Shown in pieces: positions 10,111 to 21,160 of a stretch of DNA of 64,000 nucleotides; the stretch's first letter is position 1; each line of letters starts with the position of its first letter. Source of the stretch: Caenorhabditis remanei. Lineage: Eukaryota; Nematoda; Chromadorea; Rhabditida; Rhabditidae. Where the stretch lies: the NCBI RefSeq assembly GCF_010183535.1, contig NC_071329.1, forward strand, positions 2,914,001 through 2,978,000, read 5' to 3'. The notes under the pieces were generated by a model that was given only the letters and a program-made list of their open reading frames with translations, was not told the origin of the DNA and did not search any database. Both the position numbers and the translations under genes were made by a program.

Positions 10111-11237
10111 CTAGTCCCAGACAAAAAATGAGACTCCATGTTTTGTTATCTTGATCGACGCCCATTTTCCCCCATCATCTTGTTGAATATCAGCATAGCT
10201 GGAGCAATCGATGTCTCCGTGAATATCCGGTTCGAGAGTGGTTAACCTGAAAACTGATGTTAACAGCAATAATAAAAGAATATACTTACATGGAATCAAA
10301 TCTGAAACTCTTTGGTCTCCTGGTCTCATCCCATTTTAATGCATTGATGCGTCTCAGTACACGGCGATTATTGAATAGTAGTTGAGAATTTTTGACAATC
10401 AGAGCACGTAGATTTTTGCACATTTCGTTTTGTTTCCATTTTTTGATAAATACTATGAAATCCGTTTCTTTCAGTTGAGGACTGTCAAGAATCAAATATC
10501 TCCCAGTGAACATATCCAAGAAAGGCTTAGCGTTTAATCCAAGTTTATGAATCGATAACCCATCCATACTCAATAATTTAGGATGAGGTATCCATTTGAT
10601 AGTGTGATAAATCAATTCTATTTTGATATTCTCTTGATTTGGATGGGTGGTTAAAAAGTTTTCCAAATTTGGCGGTTTTGTTGTTTTTAAAACAATTGTA
10701 GAGTCGCGGACATCATTTATAATTTCTGACGTTTCCAAATCACGGTTCGAATGGATTTGTAGCTGAATTCTCGGTTTGTGGTGGAACAATGTGTTGATAT
10801 GGCTATGTAAGGCTTTCAACGTTTGGTTTTTCTCAAGTTCCAAATAACGTAAAATGTGCATGCCGTCGTCTTCCGCAAGTTCTGTTTTGTCACATCTGAA
10901 ATCATAAACTTCAAGCTCGCCGAACTTTTCCAAGATCTTACCTGCATGCCAACGGCATCCCTCCCAACTTCATCGGCACTTGTTCTTCCACAGGAATATA
11001 TGATCCATTTAAGATATATGCCAATGAACAAACTGTATTGTCATCGTTCTTCACAAAAACTCGAGTACCTGTGGGGCCAAGTTGGTATGACACAATTTGT
11101 GGTTTTAGGTTGAATAGTTGGATTTGGGTTTTGAAATGTTCCGAGCATAAACTCATCAGAAATATTTCATGGTAGGTGAGTAGCTTGATAATTTCTCGTT
11201 GAATAACAGTCGGAAATTTTAGAATTGGGATAGACAT
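10111..11237 (-). CDS. F-box/FBA_2 protein of a diverged subgroup, 345 aa
   Basis: Exons 10942-11237, 10290-10895 and 10111-10246, with introns of 46 and 43 nt, both phase 2. The F-box is MSIPILKFPTVIQREIIKLL. The middle exon is much diverged from the neighbouring plus-strand genes: FIKKWKQNEMCKNLRALI replaces the usual RRWKSKEAY, and WDETRRPKSFRFDS replaces WDGQRRPRTVKLDPK. Exon 3 reads DCSSYADIQQDDGGKWAS and ends FFVWD. It forms an intact head-to-head pair with the gene at 11595-13055 (357 bp between ATGs, two opposed upstream elements). Fragments related to its exon 2 and 5' flank lie at 15370-15440 and 2940-3060, so it is probably the surviving member of several such partners. Confidence 0.82.
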
Positions 11238-11322
11238 TACTGGGGGTGTGGGCAAAACGAGTGAGATGGAGGTAGACAACAATTGATTTTTGTTGTGTGC
11301 GTGTGTGTGTATGTGTGTGTGT

Positions 11323-11372
11323 GCGTTCGTTGCAAGACCCATAGGCCAGGTACCCTGCATGCACCTTTAATA
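11323..11372 (-). promoter_or_regulatory. Shared upstream element of the F-box family (gene at 10111-11237)
   Basis: Plus-strand reading GCGTTCGTTGCAAGACCCAT, then AGGCCAGGTACCCTGCATGC, then ACCTTTAAT. It lies 86 bp upstream of the ATG, with a TG-repeat between. The TGACGTGG core is degenerate here. Confidence 0.55.
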
Positions 11373-11433
11373 TGTGAGTACGTGCTAAGCCTCTCCGCTG
11401 TGTCCTTCTGTTGTTTGTCTCGGAGACACAAAC

Positions 11434-11483
11434 ATTAAAGGCGCATATGACGTGGCAGGTGTGTGGGTCTCGCAACGAAAGCG
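11434..11483 (+). promoter_or_regulatory. Shared upstream element of the F-box family (gene at 11595-13055)
   Basis: ATTAAAGGCGCATATGACGT, GGCAGGTGTGTGGGTCTCGC, AACGAAAGCG, ending 112 bp before the ATG. It faces the opposed copy at 11323-11372. Confidence 0.65.
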
Positions 11484-11594
11484 ACTAGCTAACCTCTAAC
11501 CTCACCCACCCCACGGACATACAAACAGAAAATTAATGTGTCGGTCTCATTCTCTTCCTGTCCTCACCGTTCTAACTAACTGCCCTGTTTCAAA

Positions 11595-13055
11595 ATGTCT
11601 CTCTCATTCCCAAAACTTCCATCAGTGGTCCAACTTGAAGTGCTGAAGCAACTGGAACTCCAGCAAGTATTCATGTTGAGTTTGTGCTCTGAAAAGATGA
11701 AAAGAGTGGTTCAATATCTCATCATGAAGCCAACGAACTTGGTTTATAAATTTTTGGATAATGGAGTTTCAGTAGTTGCGATATATGACAACAGTCACAA
11801 TCGGATTGATCATTATTTTGCCAATGTGGAGTTTGTTGCTGCCATACCTAGTGATCAGATGAAACCTATGAAGTTAGGAGGCAACACAATTAGTTACAGG
11901 TAAGTGATTGTCTTACAAAGAAAGTCTTTGGAGACGCCGCTTTTAAACAAGCTATACATTTAGTCACATGTACTTTCGACTACGGGGAGTCCATTTCTGC
12001 AGTAAAAACCGGAAAAATGTATATGAAAAGTTTGATTGCTCGAAGCTTGTCTAGCAGAGACATTTAGCCGGTTCTGACAGCAGAAATGGACTCCCCGTAC
12101 TCGAAAGTACCTATAAGCAAATTTATAGGTCGTTTGAAAGTGGTGTCTCCAAAGACTTCTCTTGTTAAGATCTTCAGGCTCTCTTATTGCCATTTTCAGA
12201 TGCATCGAAGAAGCTCCTAAAAAAAAGTGTTCCCACACACTGCACTATTTTGCACCCGAAGAAGTTACTGTTTTGGAATCTCTCCAACGTCATATGAAAG
12301 ACCTGTTCCGATTTGATACTCGTGTTCAACTGCTGTTTAATTCCCTTAATTGTATAAACATGTCTCGCATCATCAACGACGTCAGAGACACTGATTTTAT
12401 TCTAGAAAAGTTAGATACAGAGCAACTCGAGAACTATTTGACCATTCATCCAGGTCAGGATAGTCTTGTACTGGAGACGAAACTCACTGGACCACTGTTG
12501 AGAAGTGATTCGAAACTGTGTTCCATCAAAGGGTTAGCTGTTCAAGGAACTCGCGATGGAGATCATCGAAACCCTGGCCTACACTTTTCGGAACTTATTA
12601 ACAATTTCGGTGGAGAATATCTGTTCTTTATCGATGTTGTCTATGATGTCAATGATTGGGCGCAACTAATTCGGAGATGGAAAAGCAAGGAGGCCTACCA
12701 CAATTTGAAATATGTTGACACAACGGCACCCACAGGAGTCTCTATACCGTTTGAGCACACTATGCAACAATTCGATTTCGTCGAGTGGGATGGTCAGCGA
12801 AGACCAAGAACTTTCAATTTGGATCCAAAGTAGGTTTAACACACTTGCACACCGGGCCGACATGTGTCTAATACGGACTGGATAGCTAACATCCCGCGGA
12901 TCATAAAAATTCCAATTTACAGAATTATCTTTCTCAAATTAGACTCTTCTGAAGAGGACTGCTCCGAGTGGATGGACATACAACAAGACGGGGACGGCAA
13001 ATGGGCTTCTATTATGTTGTCACAGAAATCTATCTACTTCGCTGTTTGGGATTGA
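11595..13055 (+). CDS. F-box/FBA_2 protein, 355 aa
   Basis: Exons 11595-11899, 12200-12829 and 12923-13055. The F-box is MSLSFPKLPSVVQLEVLKQL. Exon 2 has RCIEEAPKKKCSHTLHYF, HMKDLFRFDTRVQLLF, WAQLIRRWKSKEAY and WDGQRRPRTFNLDPK. Exon 3 reads EEDCSEWMDIQQDGDGKW with the end AVWD and is one codon shorter than in its sisters. The donor of intron 2 is GTAGGT, weaker than the family's GTAAGT; it is the only donor that avoids the TAG that follows. Intron 1 (300 nt) contains a hairpin, and intron 2 carries the start of a GGGCCG-type element (about 12845-12870). Confidence 0.83.
11963..12116. repeat. Hairpin inverted repeat in intron 1
   Basis: TAGTCACATGTACTTTCGAC followed by TACGGGGAGTCCATTTCTGC on the left pairs with GCAGAAATGGACTCCCCGTA and CTCGAAAGTACCTATAAGC on the right. 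Arms are about 50 bp. Confidence 0.75.
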
Positions 13056-13354
13056 GAGCAGATTTTTTTTAATCCAATATGTATATCTACAATATTGCTT
13101 TCAGTAAAAAATTATAAGTGTGATATTTTGTTTGCAAATAAAGTTAATATGGTTTTTAAACATACAAAATATCTTAACACCGCCAAACCAAAAAACGGAC
13201 ACCGGGACACCTAGACACACAGACAGAGCACTGCGTAACATATTAAAGCCGCATATGACGTGGTTACTGTAGAACTCAATTACTTGCTTCCAGAATGTTT
13301 ATTCAATTCCTCTAGTTTCAATGGTTGGTCCGTAGAGCGCGACTGGAGAGGTTC

Positions 13355-13403
13355 GCGTTCGTTGCAAGACCCACAGACCAGGTTCCCTGCATGCACCTTT
13401 AAT
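13355..13403 (-). promoter_or_regulatory. Relic minus-strand copy of the F-box upstream element
   Basis: GCGTTCGTTGCAAGACCCAC, AGACCAGGTTCCCTGCATGC, ACCTTTAAT in minus orientation, facing the plus copy at 13490-13539. No minus-strand gene follows. Confidence 0.5.
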
Positions 13404-13489
13404 ATATGGCCTATCTGCAGCTGTATGTGTCTTCCTCTGTTGTTTGTCCCAGAGACCAATTATGTCTAGAGAAACGCAGACACACATAC

Positions 13490-13539
13490 ATTAAAGGCGC
13501 GTATGACGTGGCAGGCCTATGGGTCTCGCAACGAAAGCG
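13490..13539 (+). promoter_or_regulatory. Shared upstream element of the F-box family (gene at 13662-15064)
   Basis: ATTAAAGGCGCGTATGACGT, GGCAGGCCTATGGGTCTCGC, AACGAAAGCG, ending 123 bp before the ATG. Confidence 0.65.
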
Positions 13540-13661
13540 ACTCGCTAACCTCTAACCTCCCCCACCCCACGGGCATACAAACAGAAAATCAATTTGTGTG
13601 TGTGCCTCATTTTCTCCCTGTCCTCACCCTTCCAACTAACTTCCCTGTTTGTCTCTCTGAA

Positions 13662-15064
13662 ATGTCATTTGCATTCCCAAAATTCCCATCAATGGTCCAA
13701 CTCGAAATACTAAAACAACTGGAGCTCCAAGAAGTATTCTTGTTAAGTCTATGCTCAGAAAAGATGAAAAGAGCCGTTCAATGTCTCAACATGAAGCCCG
13801 CGAACTTGATGTATTTCTTTCTGGAAAATAGAGTTGAAGTATTTGCTGGATATGACAACAATCCGATTGATCATCATGTTGCCAACTTGAAGTTTGTTCC
13901 TGACCCTAATGATGAGATGAAACCGATGAAGTTAGGAGGGAACACAATTAGTTGCAGGTAAGTGATTGTCTTACAAAGGGAGTCTTTGGAGAAGCCGGTT
14001 TCAAACAATCTAAAAATTCGGTCACAGGTACTTTTGACTACTGGGAGTTCATTTCTGCGGTCAAAACCAACTTGATTGCTCATAATTCGGCTCGCAGAGA
14101 CATTTAGCCGGTTCTGACTGCAGAAATGGACTCCCCGCACTCGAAAGTACCTATGACCAACTTTATAAATCAAAGACTTTCCTTGTTAAGTTCAACAGAC
14201 TCTCTTATTCCCATTTTCAGATGCGTAAAAGAAGCTCCTGAAAATGAGTTTTCTCACGCATTACACACTCTTGGAGTAGACATAATTATAGTGTTGGAAT
14301 CTCTACAACGTCATATGAAAGACCTGTTTCGATTCAAGCCTCGTGTTCAACTGGAGTTAGCCTCCCTTCATTTTATAAACATGTATCGCCTCATCGATGA
14401 CGTCGCAGATACTTCTTTTGATGTAGACGAATTGGATACCGAAGAACTCGAGAACCATCTAACTATTTATCCAGTCCAGGATAGTGTTCATCTGAAGGCG
14501 AAGCTTACTGGACCACTGTTGACAAGTGATTCAAAATTGTGTTCAATCAAAGGGTTAGGATTTCAACGAACACGCGATGATGGTGTAATTGATCCTTTTA
14601 TTTTGAATGAGACTCATCAAAACCCACGCCTACACTTTTCGGAAGTTATTAATAATTTCGGCGGAGAATATCTGGTCTTAGTCGGTATTGTCTATAATAT
14701 CAATGATTGGGCGCAATTAATCCGGAGATGGAAAAGCAAGCAGGCCTACCAGAATTTGAAATTTATTGCCACAACGGTACCCACAGGAGTCTCTATCATG
14801 TTTGAGCATGCTATGCAACAATTTGATTTCGTAGAGTGGGATGGGCAGCGAAGACCGCGGACTGTCACGTTGGATCCAAAGTAAGTAGGTTTTAGAAGCC
14901 CGATTGAGTGCGATATTCCAACTTTCAGAATCATCAATCTCCTATCAAACGCTTTTGAAAATATTGACTGCTCCAAGTGGATGGACATCCAGCAGGACGG
15001 GGACGGCAAATGGGCTTCAATTATGTTGTCGGAGACTTCTATCCGGTTTCTAGTCTGGGATTGA
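13662..15064 (+). CDS. F-box/FBA_2 protein, 363 aa
   Basis: Exons 13662-13957, 14221-14880 and 14929-15064; both introns are phase 2 and intron 2 is only 48 nt. The F-box is MSFAFPKFPSMVQLEILKQL. Exon 1 is nine bases shorter than in most sisters because three residues are missing in the VPDPNDEMKPM region. Exon 2 includes RCVKEAPENEFSHALHTL, HMKDLFRFKPRVQLEL, WAQLIRRWKSKQAY and WDGQRRPRTVTLDPK. Exon 3 reads DCSKWMDIQQDGDGKWAS and ends LVWD. Intron 1 holds a 139-bp hairpin (14020-14158). The in-frame ATG at 13503 lies inside the upstream element and is not used as the start here. Confidence 0.85.
14020..14158. repeat. Hairpin inverted repeat in intron 1
   Basis: The left arm GGTCACAGGTACTTTTGACT and onward to GGTCAAAACC pairs with GGTTCTGACTGCAGAAATGG and onward to AAAGTACCTATGACC, about 49 bp per arm with a short loop. 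Confidence 0.75.
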
Positions 15065-15369
15065 GTCTTGGTTTTTTTAAAATTCAAAATATATGCAAAT
15101 GCTGGCTGCTATTCTCCCATTCTCAACGCACTATTCCTTTTTTTTTCTGAACCTTTTAATATTGAACTAAAGAAGTAATAAATCATTGACTTTCATTGGG
15201 AAGCATGATTATAATATCTTATTTACAAATAAAGTTGATAAATTGTTTCATGTGGTTTTTGAAACATACAACTTTGCTTAAGAATAGATCCCCACATCAA
15301 GGATTGGGATACCTAGACACAAGGACCGATCGCTCAGTAACATATTAAAGGGGCTTTTGACAGTTTACT

Positions 15370-15440
15370 GTAGAAGCCAATTTCTTGTTTCCAGAATGTC
15401 CACATAACGTGAAATGTGCATGCCGTCGTTTTCCAGGGGG
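15370..15440 (-). pseudogene. Fragment related to exon 2 of the gene at 10111-11237
   Basis: On the minus strand the piece reads GAAAACGACGGCATGCACAT then TTCACGTTATGTGG, matching the stretch that encodes DDGMHILRYLEL in the gene at 10111-11237. It is bounded by a 13-base G tract (15437-15449). It supports a lost minus-strand partner beside the gene at 15787. Confidence 0.55.
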
Positions 15441-15497
15441 GGGGGGGCAACAAGGAAGAGAATGAGAAACACAACAATCGATTTTTGTTGTGTGTGT

Positions 15498-15545
15498 GCG
15501 TTGCAAGACCCCCACAGACCAGGTTCCCTGCATGCATCTTCAATA
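15498..15545 (-). promoter_or_regulatory. Relic minus-strand copy of the F-box upstream element
   Basis: GCGTTGCAAGACCCCCACAG, ACCAGGTTCCCTGCATGCAT in minus orientation, upstream of the exon fragment at 15370-15440 and facing the plus copy at 15624-15673. Confidence 0.5.
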
Positions 15546-15623
15546 TGTGACAACGTGCTAAGTCTATCTGCAAATCTGCAGCTATCTATTTGTCCTTCTG
15601 TTGTTTCTATCGGAGACACAGAC

Positions 15624-15673
15624 ATTAAAGGCGCATACGACGCGGCAGATCTGTGGGTCTCGCAACGACAGCG
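15624..15673 (+). promoter_or_regulatory. Shared upstream element of the F-box family (gene at 15787-17190)
   Basis: ATTAAAGGCGCATACGACGC, GGCAGATCTGTGGGTCTCGC, AACGACAGCG, ending 114 bp before the ATG. The core is GACGCGGCAG, one base off the commonest form. Confidence 0.6.
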
Positions 15674-15786
15674 ACTAGCTAACCTCTAGCATCCCTCTAG
15701 GACATATACACAAAAAATAAATTGGCCGGTCTCATTCTCTCCCTGTCCTTACCCTTCCAACTAACTTTCCTGTTTGTCTCTCTGAA

Positions 15787-17004
15787 ATGTCAATTCTATT
15801 TCCTAAACTCCCATTAGTGGTCCAACTCGAAATACTAAAACAACTGGAACTCCAAGAAGTATTCTTGCTCAGTTTATGCTCAGAAAAGATGAAAATAGTG
15901 GTTCAGTGTCTCAACATGAAGCCAACGAACTTGATGTATTTATTGGGGGAGAATCAAGTTTTAGTAGTTGCGACATATGACAACAATCACAATCAGATTG
16001 ACCATGATGTTGCCAATGTGGAGTTTGTTCCAGCCATCCCTAGTGATGAAATAAAACCTATGAAGTTAGGAGGCAACAGAATTAGTTGCAGGTAAGTGAT
16101 TGTCTTAAGATCATCAACATAGTCATTTTCAGATGCATCGAAACATTTCTTGAAAACATGTGTTCCCACTCATTACAGTACCTTGCACAAAAAGAAATAA
16201 CAGTTCTTGAGTCCCTCCAACGTCATATGAAAGACCTGTTTCGATTCAAACCTAGTGTTCAACTGGAGTTATCTTCCCTTCATTATATAAACATCTCTCG
16301 TATCATCGATGACGTCACCGACACTTATTTTGATGTAGAAGAGTTGGATACAGAGCAAATCGAGAACTATCTGGCCGTTCATCCAGGCCAGGAGAGTGTT
16401 CATTTAAAGACAAAAATCACTGGACCACTGTTGGGAAGCAATTCGAAAGTATGTTCCATCAAAGGGTTAGCAGTTCAAGGAACACAAGATCAAACCCCCC
16501 GCCTACAATTTTCGGAAGTTATCAACAATTTTGGTGGAGAATATCTGATCTTTATCGATGTTGCCTATAATGTCAATGACTGGGCGCAATTGATCCGAAG
16601 ATGGAAAAGCAAGCAGGCATACCACAAATTGAAATGTGCTTACGCAACACCACCCGATGAAGTCTCTATAACGTTTGAGCACACTATGCGACAATTCGAT
16701 TTCGTAGAGTGGGATGGACAGCGAAGACCGCGGACTGTCAAGATGGATCCAAAGTAAGTTTAAGCATACTTGCAAACCGGGCCGACAGGTGTCTGAGCGT
16801 AGCTCACGTAAAACTCAATATATTTAGCTGAAAAATATACTTTTTTCCGGCTCGCGGCACATTAGCGATCCGCCATCCGGTCCGCTAAATTTTGGTATAT
16901 TTTTCAGGTTGCGAGTTACACGCCTGCTCATGTAGGTTCATTTTGCCCCGGTCTGCAAGTACGTGTTCAAAACATAGAAAATCATAGAATTGATACGATT
17001 AGAG

Positions 17005-17041
<37 letters not shown>

Positions 17042-17190
17042 TTCCAATTTACAGAATTATCTATCTTCGATTAATCTATTCTGAAGATATTGACTGTACC
17101 GAGTGGATGGATATCCAACAGGACGGAGGCGGCAAATGGGCATCAGTTAAGGTGACACAGGATTTCATCCGGCTTGTTGTCTGGGACTGA
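15787..17190 (+). CDS. F-box/FBA_2 protein, 353 aa
   Basis: Exons 15787-16091, 16133-16753 and 17055-17190, phase 2 at both junctions. The F-box is MSILFPKLPLVVQLEILKQL. Exon 2 carries HMKDLFRFKPSVQLEL, a shortened variable loop (GTQDQTPRLQFSEV), WAQLIRRWKSKQAY and WDGQRRPRTVKMDPK. Exon 3 reads DCTEWMDIQQDGGGKWAS with the end VVWD. Intron 1 is 41 nt, whereas intron 2 is 301 nt because a GGGCCG-ended inverted-repeat element (16769-16960) and a TA microsatellite (about 17011-17037) inserted there. This is the last plus-strand member before the array switches strand. Confidence 0.86.
16769..16960. mobile_element. GGGCCG-ended inverted-repeat element (family copy 1)
   Basis: The ends are CTTGCAAACCGGGCCGAC and TTGCCCCGGTCTGCAAG. 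Inside, GCTGAAAAATATAC pairs with GTATATTTTTCAGG around a GC-rich centre. The longest copies, with the same ends, lie at 38924-39248 and 34973-35371. Confidence 0.7.
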
Positions 17191-18416
17191 CAGCGGAGTG
17201 TTTGTTGTAATTTGAATCTATCCGTAATATCTTAATTGCAAATAAAGTTAATTAAATGTATAAATTGTTTCATCGTGAGGTTTTTCCCAGACTTGCAACG
17301 GTCCGGGCCGGGCCGGGCCGGAATTAAAATTTCTAGGCCCCGGCCCCGTCGGCCCGAAAGTTCAGTACTAAAAAAAATTCAAAATTTTTTTTCGAAAATT
17401 TCCCGAAATATTTTTTTTGAAAAATATTTCTTAAGAGCAACTTTTTGTAGGTTTCGAAGGTTGTTGAAAAATATACTTGAGGAAAAATATGAAAAATTTT
17501 CAGAAAATAAATTTTTCGACAAAAAATTGTAGTGGAAAAAGTTCAAAAATTCAAATCCGGGCCGACCTGGTTTTTCCTTACATACAAAATAGCTTGAAAC
17601 CCAATTTCTTTTTCCTTTCCCAGAACTTTTGAGACGTCCGAGGTGTCATAAAGATGATCCAAAATTAGTAGTTTTAATCGATTTTTTTAAAATCGAAAAG
17701 CAATTGAACTAAACAAGTATTTTTAGAATCATCAACTTCCAATCGAATATAACAAAAGGGCGACCTAACGGGGTACACAGCGGATCCTAGCCTCCCTACC
17801 GAGCTCTATTGATAACGGCGTTACAACTTGTCGTTACTGTTACAATTACAATTTTTTTCGTGTTTTAGAAATGAAATATTTTAGGTACTCACTATTTCTC
17901 AATAGAGCGCGACTGCGGAGGTAGACTTGTCCTCATGGTGCCCTACAGAGTTGCAAGGAAGTGAAAATTTCTTATCCGGAAGTCGGAAGTCGGAAGTGAA
18001 AAACCGCCCGGAAGTCGGAAGTTGGAAATCGGAAGTCGGAATTAGATTTTTTCGCAAATATTCAAAAACTCCAAGAGAAAGATCATAAAATTGGCGAAAA
18101 TCCGTGGAACATTAGGTTTTGGATGAAGAAAATCCAATTTTCTCGCCTGTTAGACTATTTTTCCAAGTTAATGTCTGTGCCAGTCGATCATACATTCCAT
18201 TATCGGAAAAAGGCAGTGCTTACATGGATTTTGTCAAAAAAATAAAGCTCCGTACCGGTTTATCAAGATACATTGTCATTTTGCCTAGTTGTTGGTATGA
18301 TCATAGCAGATATCCCATTCAATCGGGGTTTTGACGTAAAACGAAGCCGCCCATAATATTATTATCACCAAAAAAATAGTGTTAAGCAACAATTAATATA
18401 AATATAGCTCGCAGAT
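17191..18416. other. Intergenic stretch at the strand switch of the array
   Basis: No gene is visible. From 17292 to 17570 lies a GC-rich copy related to the GGGCCG elements (GGTCCGGGCCGGGCCGGGCC, then GGCCCCGGCCCCGTCGGCCC). At about 17975-18040 a GGAAGTCGGAAGT microsatellite occurs that reappears at 41505-41780. The reading frames at 17236-17532 and 18119-18334 have no family features. Confidence 0.6.
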
Positions 18417-20355
18417 TCAATCCCATACAACGAATCCAATTAACTTCTCAGTGACAACTACCGACGCCCATTTCCCTCCTCCATCTTGTTGCATATCAAG
18501 CCAGTTGGTGCAATCGATCCCTTGAGCTACATCCGATTGGATGTTGATGATGCTGAAAATGAGAATTGATTAGTTTAAACGGTTTTCGAAACAAAACCGA
18601 TAAAAACCATATTTGTCAACCGGGTTTGGCCGTTTTCAGTCGAAAATGACCAACTTTGACAGTGTATTTCGGTGTCACCTTATTGTCCGACAAACTCAAG
18701 TTTATATGGGTTGGACAGAGCAAAAATAGTACATCTTTTTTGTAGTTGACCATTTTTTAGTAGGGACACTAACATGAAAGTTACAGGTTGTCAAAGTGAA
18801 AATCTCCAAAATTTCGCTAATTTGCACTGAAATTAGTCGACTTCTGGGAGTAATGGGTTTCTTTACCTGTAACTTTCATGGTAGTGTCCATACAAAAAAA
18901 TGATCAACTACAAAAATGATGTTCTATTTTTGCTCTGTCCAACTCATATAAACTTGAAATTGTCGCAAAATCAGGTGACACCGAAATACACTGTCAAAGT
19001 TGGTCATTTTCCACTAAAAACAGCCAAAATTGATACCTTTTTGTCCGGTACTGTAACTCGCTTCAAATTCAAAATTATGAGCTGAAAAATATACCGAAAT
19101 GTAGATTTCAGCAAGATCTATGTCTGTGACCAATTCAAGACGGGATGGAAAATCGTTAATGAGTCGCGGGTCGGGATAAAGTGGCAGAAAAGTCATTCTA
19201 GCCCAGCCCGCGGAACTTCAACAAACAGCCATCTGGCCCGTATCATGTCAGTGACATAGAACTTGCCGAGATTTACATTTTGGTATACTTTTCAGCTCAT
19301 ATTATTGCGTTTTAAGCGAGTTACAGGCCTCGGAAGACAATCAGAAGGCGGAATTTCGCTCGACCCTGTTTAGAATTGCGTTTTGATAAAAACTCACTTT
19401 GGATCCTCCATATGACATCTCGGACGTCTCAAACCATCCCACTCCTTCAACTGAAACTCCACCAAAATGTTTTCTCGAAACCAATGCTCTACGCCATTTG
19501 GTGTTCTTGCACTGATCGCCTTCAAATCATGATACGCTTCCCTTCTCTTCCATTTCCTCATCACCTGCTCCCAATCTTTTAAATTCCAATCGACATCAAT
19601 AAATATCAGATGATGTCCACGGAAGTTCTCCATTATTTCAGCAGCCCTGTCGTCATTTCCATTGATAGATAACCCCTTGGCCTCCCAAATCCTCGAATCC
19701 TTTCTAAATGGTGGTCCAGTAAGTTTCGATAATATTTGAATACTTTGTTGAACAGGACGAGTTATCAAAAATTGCTCCAGAACTCTTGTGTCCAATTCCG
19801 CCTTTTTCAAACAGAAGCTAATATCAGTGACATCCTTGATAACATGAGATTTGAACATAGTCGCAATACAGCAGATCACAAGTTGAACACGTGGTTTGTA
19901 CCGGAATAAATCGGTCATATGTCTGTGAGCAAGTTTCAAAACACGGTTATCTTCTAATACCGGAATCGATAGGTAATAAGGCATTGCGAAGTTAGGTGGT
20001 CGCTTATGGAATCTGGAAACAAATATTTTCAAAAAATTTCATAGTCGAACACTTACCTGTGTCTCATCTTGTTTCCTCCTAAATTTATCGATTTATCCTT
20101 GCTGTCAATAGATGAATAATAGTAGAGAACTGCGAAATATTCCAATGTCTGGTCGTATTCTTGGTATCCGATAAAAACTTGAGTTCCACTCTCGTGAAGT
20201 GCGTATTTGATCTTATTGAGTTTCAGATTCAGACTCCTGACCAGTTTCTTCACTTTTTCCGAGCAGACACTCATCAAAAACAGTTCGTGGGGTTCGAGTT
20301 GTTTTAATATATCGAGTTGGATCAGCCACGGGAACTTGAGAAAGGGAAGAGACAT
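18417..20355 (-). CDS. F-box/FBA_2 protein, 349 aa
   Basis: Exons 20057-20355, 19398-20012 and 18417-18552. The F-box is MSLPFLKFPWLIQLDILKQL and EPHELFLMSVCSEKVKKL. Exon 2 has RHMTDLFRYKPRVQLVI, WEQVMRKWKRREAYHDLK and WDGLRRPRCHMEDPK. Exon 3 reads DCTNWLDMQQDGGGKWAS and ends VVWD. Intron 2 has swollen to 845 nt by two inverted-repeat insertions (18600-19053 and 19055-19326), yet its splice sites and phase 2 are kept. It is an old, well-separated lineage of the family: no other copy shares its exon 2 closely. It is the first of nine consecutive minus-strand members. Confidence 0.85.
18600..19053. mobile_element. CAGTACC-ended inverted-repeat element (copy in intron)
   Basis: The arms meet around a short centre: CCAACTTTGACAGTGTATTT at the left and its complement ACTGTCAAAGTTGGTCATTT at the right, ending GTCCGGTACTGTA. 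The internal AGTTGACCATTTTT / AATGATCAACTAC pair is shared with many elements of the window. A near-identical copy lies at 62755-63122. Confidence 0.7.
19055..19326. mobile_element. GGGCCG-family inverted-repeat element (copy in intron)
   Basis: ATTATGAGCTGAAAAATATACC on the left (truncated here to the core GAGCTGAAAAATATACC) pairs with GGTATACTTTTCAGCTC on the right. Inside are AGATCTATGTCTGTGACC and GTCAGTGACATAGAACT, as in the copies at 34973 and 38924. Confidence 0.65.
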
Positions 20356-20450
20356 TGTGGGGGGAGAATAGGAAGAGGTAAATGAGTAGAATGGGCGTTC
20401 TGAGTGAGAAGAGAGACTGATGGGAAGATGAGATAAAATGCGCGCGCGCT

Positions 20451-20495
20451 GTCGTTGCGAGACCCAACGCTTCCCACGTCACATGCGCCTTTAAT
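20451..20495 (-). promoter_or_regulatory. Shared upstream element of the F-box family (gene at 18417-20355)
   Basis: Minus-strand reading: CATTAAAGGCGCATGTGACG, TGGGAAGCGTTGGGTCTCGC, AACGAC. It lies 96 bp from the ATG. Confidence 0.6.
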
Positions 20496-20618
20496 GCGTC
20501 CCCGCGCACTCTGTATGTGTGTCTGCGTATCTTATTGTGTATGTATTTCTCTCCACGTAGAGATTTGTTCTCACTAGGGGATGTTCCTGGCCTTTCGAAT
20601 TGGCTCATATTCTATTAA

Positions 20619-21059
20619 GTACTTCTCAACATGCTGAATCCGAATCTGTAATCCATTTTTGCAGAACGCTTCACTGAACCGAAATATATGCATTTTAAGT
20701 CATTTCCAGAGCGAAAATTGCATTTTTCAAGAGACTCAAAATCAATTTTAGACCTACTTCTCCAAATTTTATTTTCCGTATACTACATGTCAATTTAGAT
20801 TGAAAAACCACATTAACAACGTTTTCTAATAAAAAAGTTACTTTTTTTGAAAATATTTTAAATCAGAAAACGCTGCTAATATTCTTTTTTAATCTAAATC
20901 CACGTGTATTACCCGGAAAAAAATTCTTAAATTGATATTGGTTTCTCTTGAAAAAGGCGATTTTTGCACAGAAAATGACTTAAAATGGATGTAACTCGGT
21001 TTAGTGAAAGATTCTGCAACAATGAATTACATATTCGGAGTCAGTGTGTTGAGAAGTAC
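20619..21059. mobile_element. Inverted-repeat element with GTACTTCTCAACA ends
   Basis: It begins GTACTTCTCAACATGCTGAA and ends TGTGTTGAGAAGTAC. The arms continue through CTGTAAT / ATTACA and TCATTTCC / AAATGACTTAAAATG. A larger copy lies at 59899-60514. No transposase frame is present. Confidence 0.75.
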
Positions 21060-21160
21060 ATTCCCTAGTCAGTTTATTGTTGCGTGTAGGAATGAACGGA
21101 TTAGAAGTTCAAAAACAAATTCAATCTCATGTGTGGTTGCAGGTTAATTATTGAATTTAT

